Shown here piece after piece: positions 63,706 through 64,000 of a DNA stretch of 64,000 nt. A model generated the notes under the pieces. It saw only the letters and a program-made list of their open reading frames with translations, had not been told where the DNA came from and ran no database searches. The stretch is taken from assembly GCF_004340665.1 (NCBI RefSeq), contig NZ_SLWO01000004.1, positions 310,001 through 374,000 of the forward strand, in the 5' to 3' direction. The position numbers and the translations under genes are program-made. Origin of the DNA: Pedobacter psychrotolerans (GTDB lineage: Bacteria > Bacteroidota > Bacteroidia > Sphingobacteriales > Sphingobacteriaceae). Within the stretch, counting starts at the first letter, position 1. Every line of letters begins with the position of its first letter.

Positions 63706-64000
63706 TTGTTAAAGAAAGGCTTCCTTTTATGTTTAACACTATTATTTTGTGCGACGTTTTTATCCGCACAAAATACCGTATCTATAAGTGGTTCGGTAAA
63801 AGATAGTATCGGCAATCCGGTTGCTTCGGCATCAATAGCTATCGTAAACCAAGCTGGGGCAGGCGTTACCTTTGGTACAACAAATGATAAGGGTTTGTTT
63901 AAATGTGATTTCCAAATCGGTTATGAAAGCTACTCTATAAAAGTAACTGCAATGGGTTTCCAGCAGTTTTACCAGGCCATTGAACAAAAAAACAACGAGC
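63706..64000 (+). CDS. Start of a TonB-dependent receptor-like protein (truncated by window edge)
   Basis: From TTG 63706 the frame gives a signal peptide LLKKGFLLCLTLLFCATFLSAQ, then the carboxypeptidase-regulatory beta domain SISGSVKDSIGNPVASASI, FGTTNDKGLFKC and YSIKVTAMGFQQF. The frame runs off the right edge. An ATT at 63691, overlapping the GLPGLI stop, is an alternative start and would add KRKN. GLPGLI genes are often followed by this type of receptor. Confidence 0.75.
   Translation, partial: MLKKGFLLCLTLLFCATFLSAQNTVSISGSVKDSIGNPVASASIAIVNQAGAGVTFGTTNDKGLFKCDFQIGYESYSIKVTAMGFQQFYQAIEQKNNE

Noticed and set aside
1-64000. CRISPR arrays, rRNA and tRNA genes
   Set aside because: No regularly spaced repeats and no tRNA or rRNA-like sequence were noticed by eye; a covariance-model scan was not possible.

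Overview
The window looks like chromosome from a Bacteroidetes bacterium, most likely Sphingobacteriaceae and Pedobacter-like (inference from gene content, not from a marker gene). The signs are low GC, a UpxY-type NusG paralogue, carboxypeptidase-regulatory-domain TonB receptors, a GLPGLI protein, LytTR/LytS regulators and very few Shine-Dalgarno sites. No rRNA, tRNA or CRISPR array was recognised.

1-26,700 (all minus strand): one long nonribosomal peptide synthetase (NRPS) locus, read right to left. It opens with a UpxY/NusG antiterminator, then a type II thioesterase, a PvdE/SyrD-type peptide exporter and a tandem-duplicated nucleotidyltransferase. NRPS-1 (truncated C-A-PCP-C-A-PCP-C) follows, then a TauD-dioxygenase/class II aldolase fusion, NRPS-2 (degenerate C-A-PCP-C-FkbH), a PAPS-type sulfotransferase, an SbnB-like diaminopropionate enzyme, a TonB-dependent receptor, and NRPS-3 (PCP-C..., running off the left edge). 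Binding-pocket residues read by eye give a Tyr/Phe-type A domain and two Asp-type A domains. The FkbH domain implies a glyceryl unit loaded onto the carrier that starts NRPS-3. Dap synthesis plus a sulfotransferase recalls the sulfazecin-type monobactam pathway. This is the most interesting part of the window.

27,000-31,200: an orphan LytTR regulator, then decayed exopolysaccharide genes (an F420-dehydrogenase-beta-like gene and a glycosyltransferase fragment), an excisionase-like HTH gene and an unrecognised overlapping ORF pair. It looks like a mobile or rearranged junction.

31,100-44,800: ordinary accessory metabolism. There is a secreted sugar-dehydrogenase/SMP-30 pair, a TetR-NmrA pair with palindromic operators, a metallophosphoesterase, two small exported proteins, and an aldehyde dehydrogenase-alcohol dehydrogenase-AraC-SDR operon with shared TTATCC boxes. 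Between them lie fragments of an RND pump, a TetR gene and other genes.

44,800-58,900: a LytS-type kinase gene broken by one stop codon, a membrane LytTR protein, an acyltransferase, and remnants of nitronate monooxygenase, resolvase, receiver-domain and AbiEi-like genes. A two-gene unit stands out: an exported metallo-beta-lactamase-fold hydrolase followed by a 2,062-residue protein of unknown function. A long imperfect hairpin lies at 49,906-49,981.

59,100-64,000: an intact lipoprotein histidine kinase/LytTR pair, divergent from two tandem secreted FTDACGT-motif paralogues, a GLPGLI protein and the start of a second TonB-type receptor that runs off the right edge.
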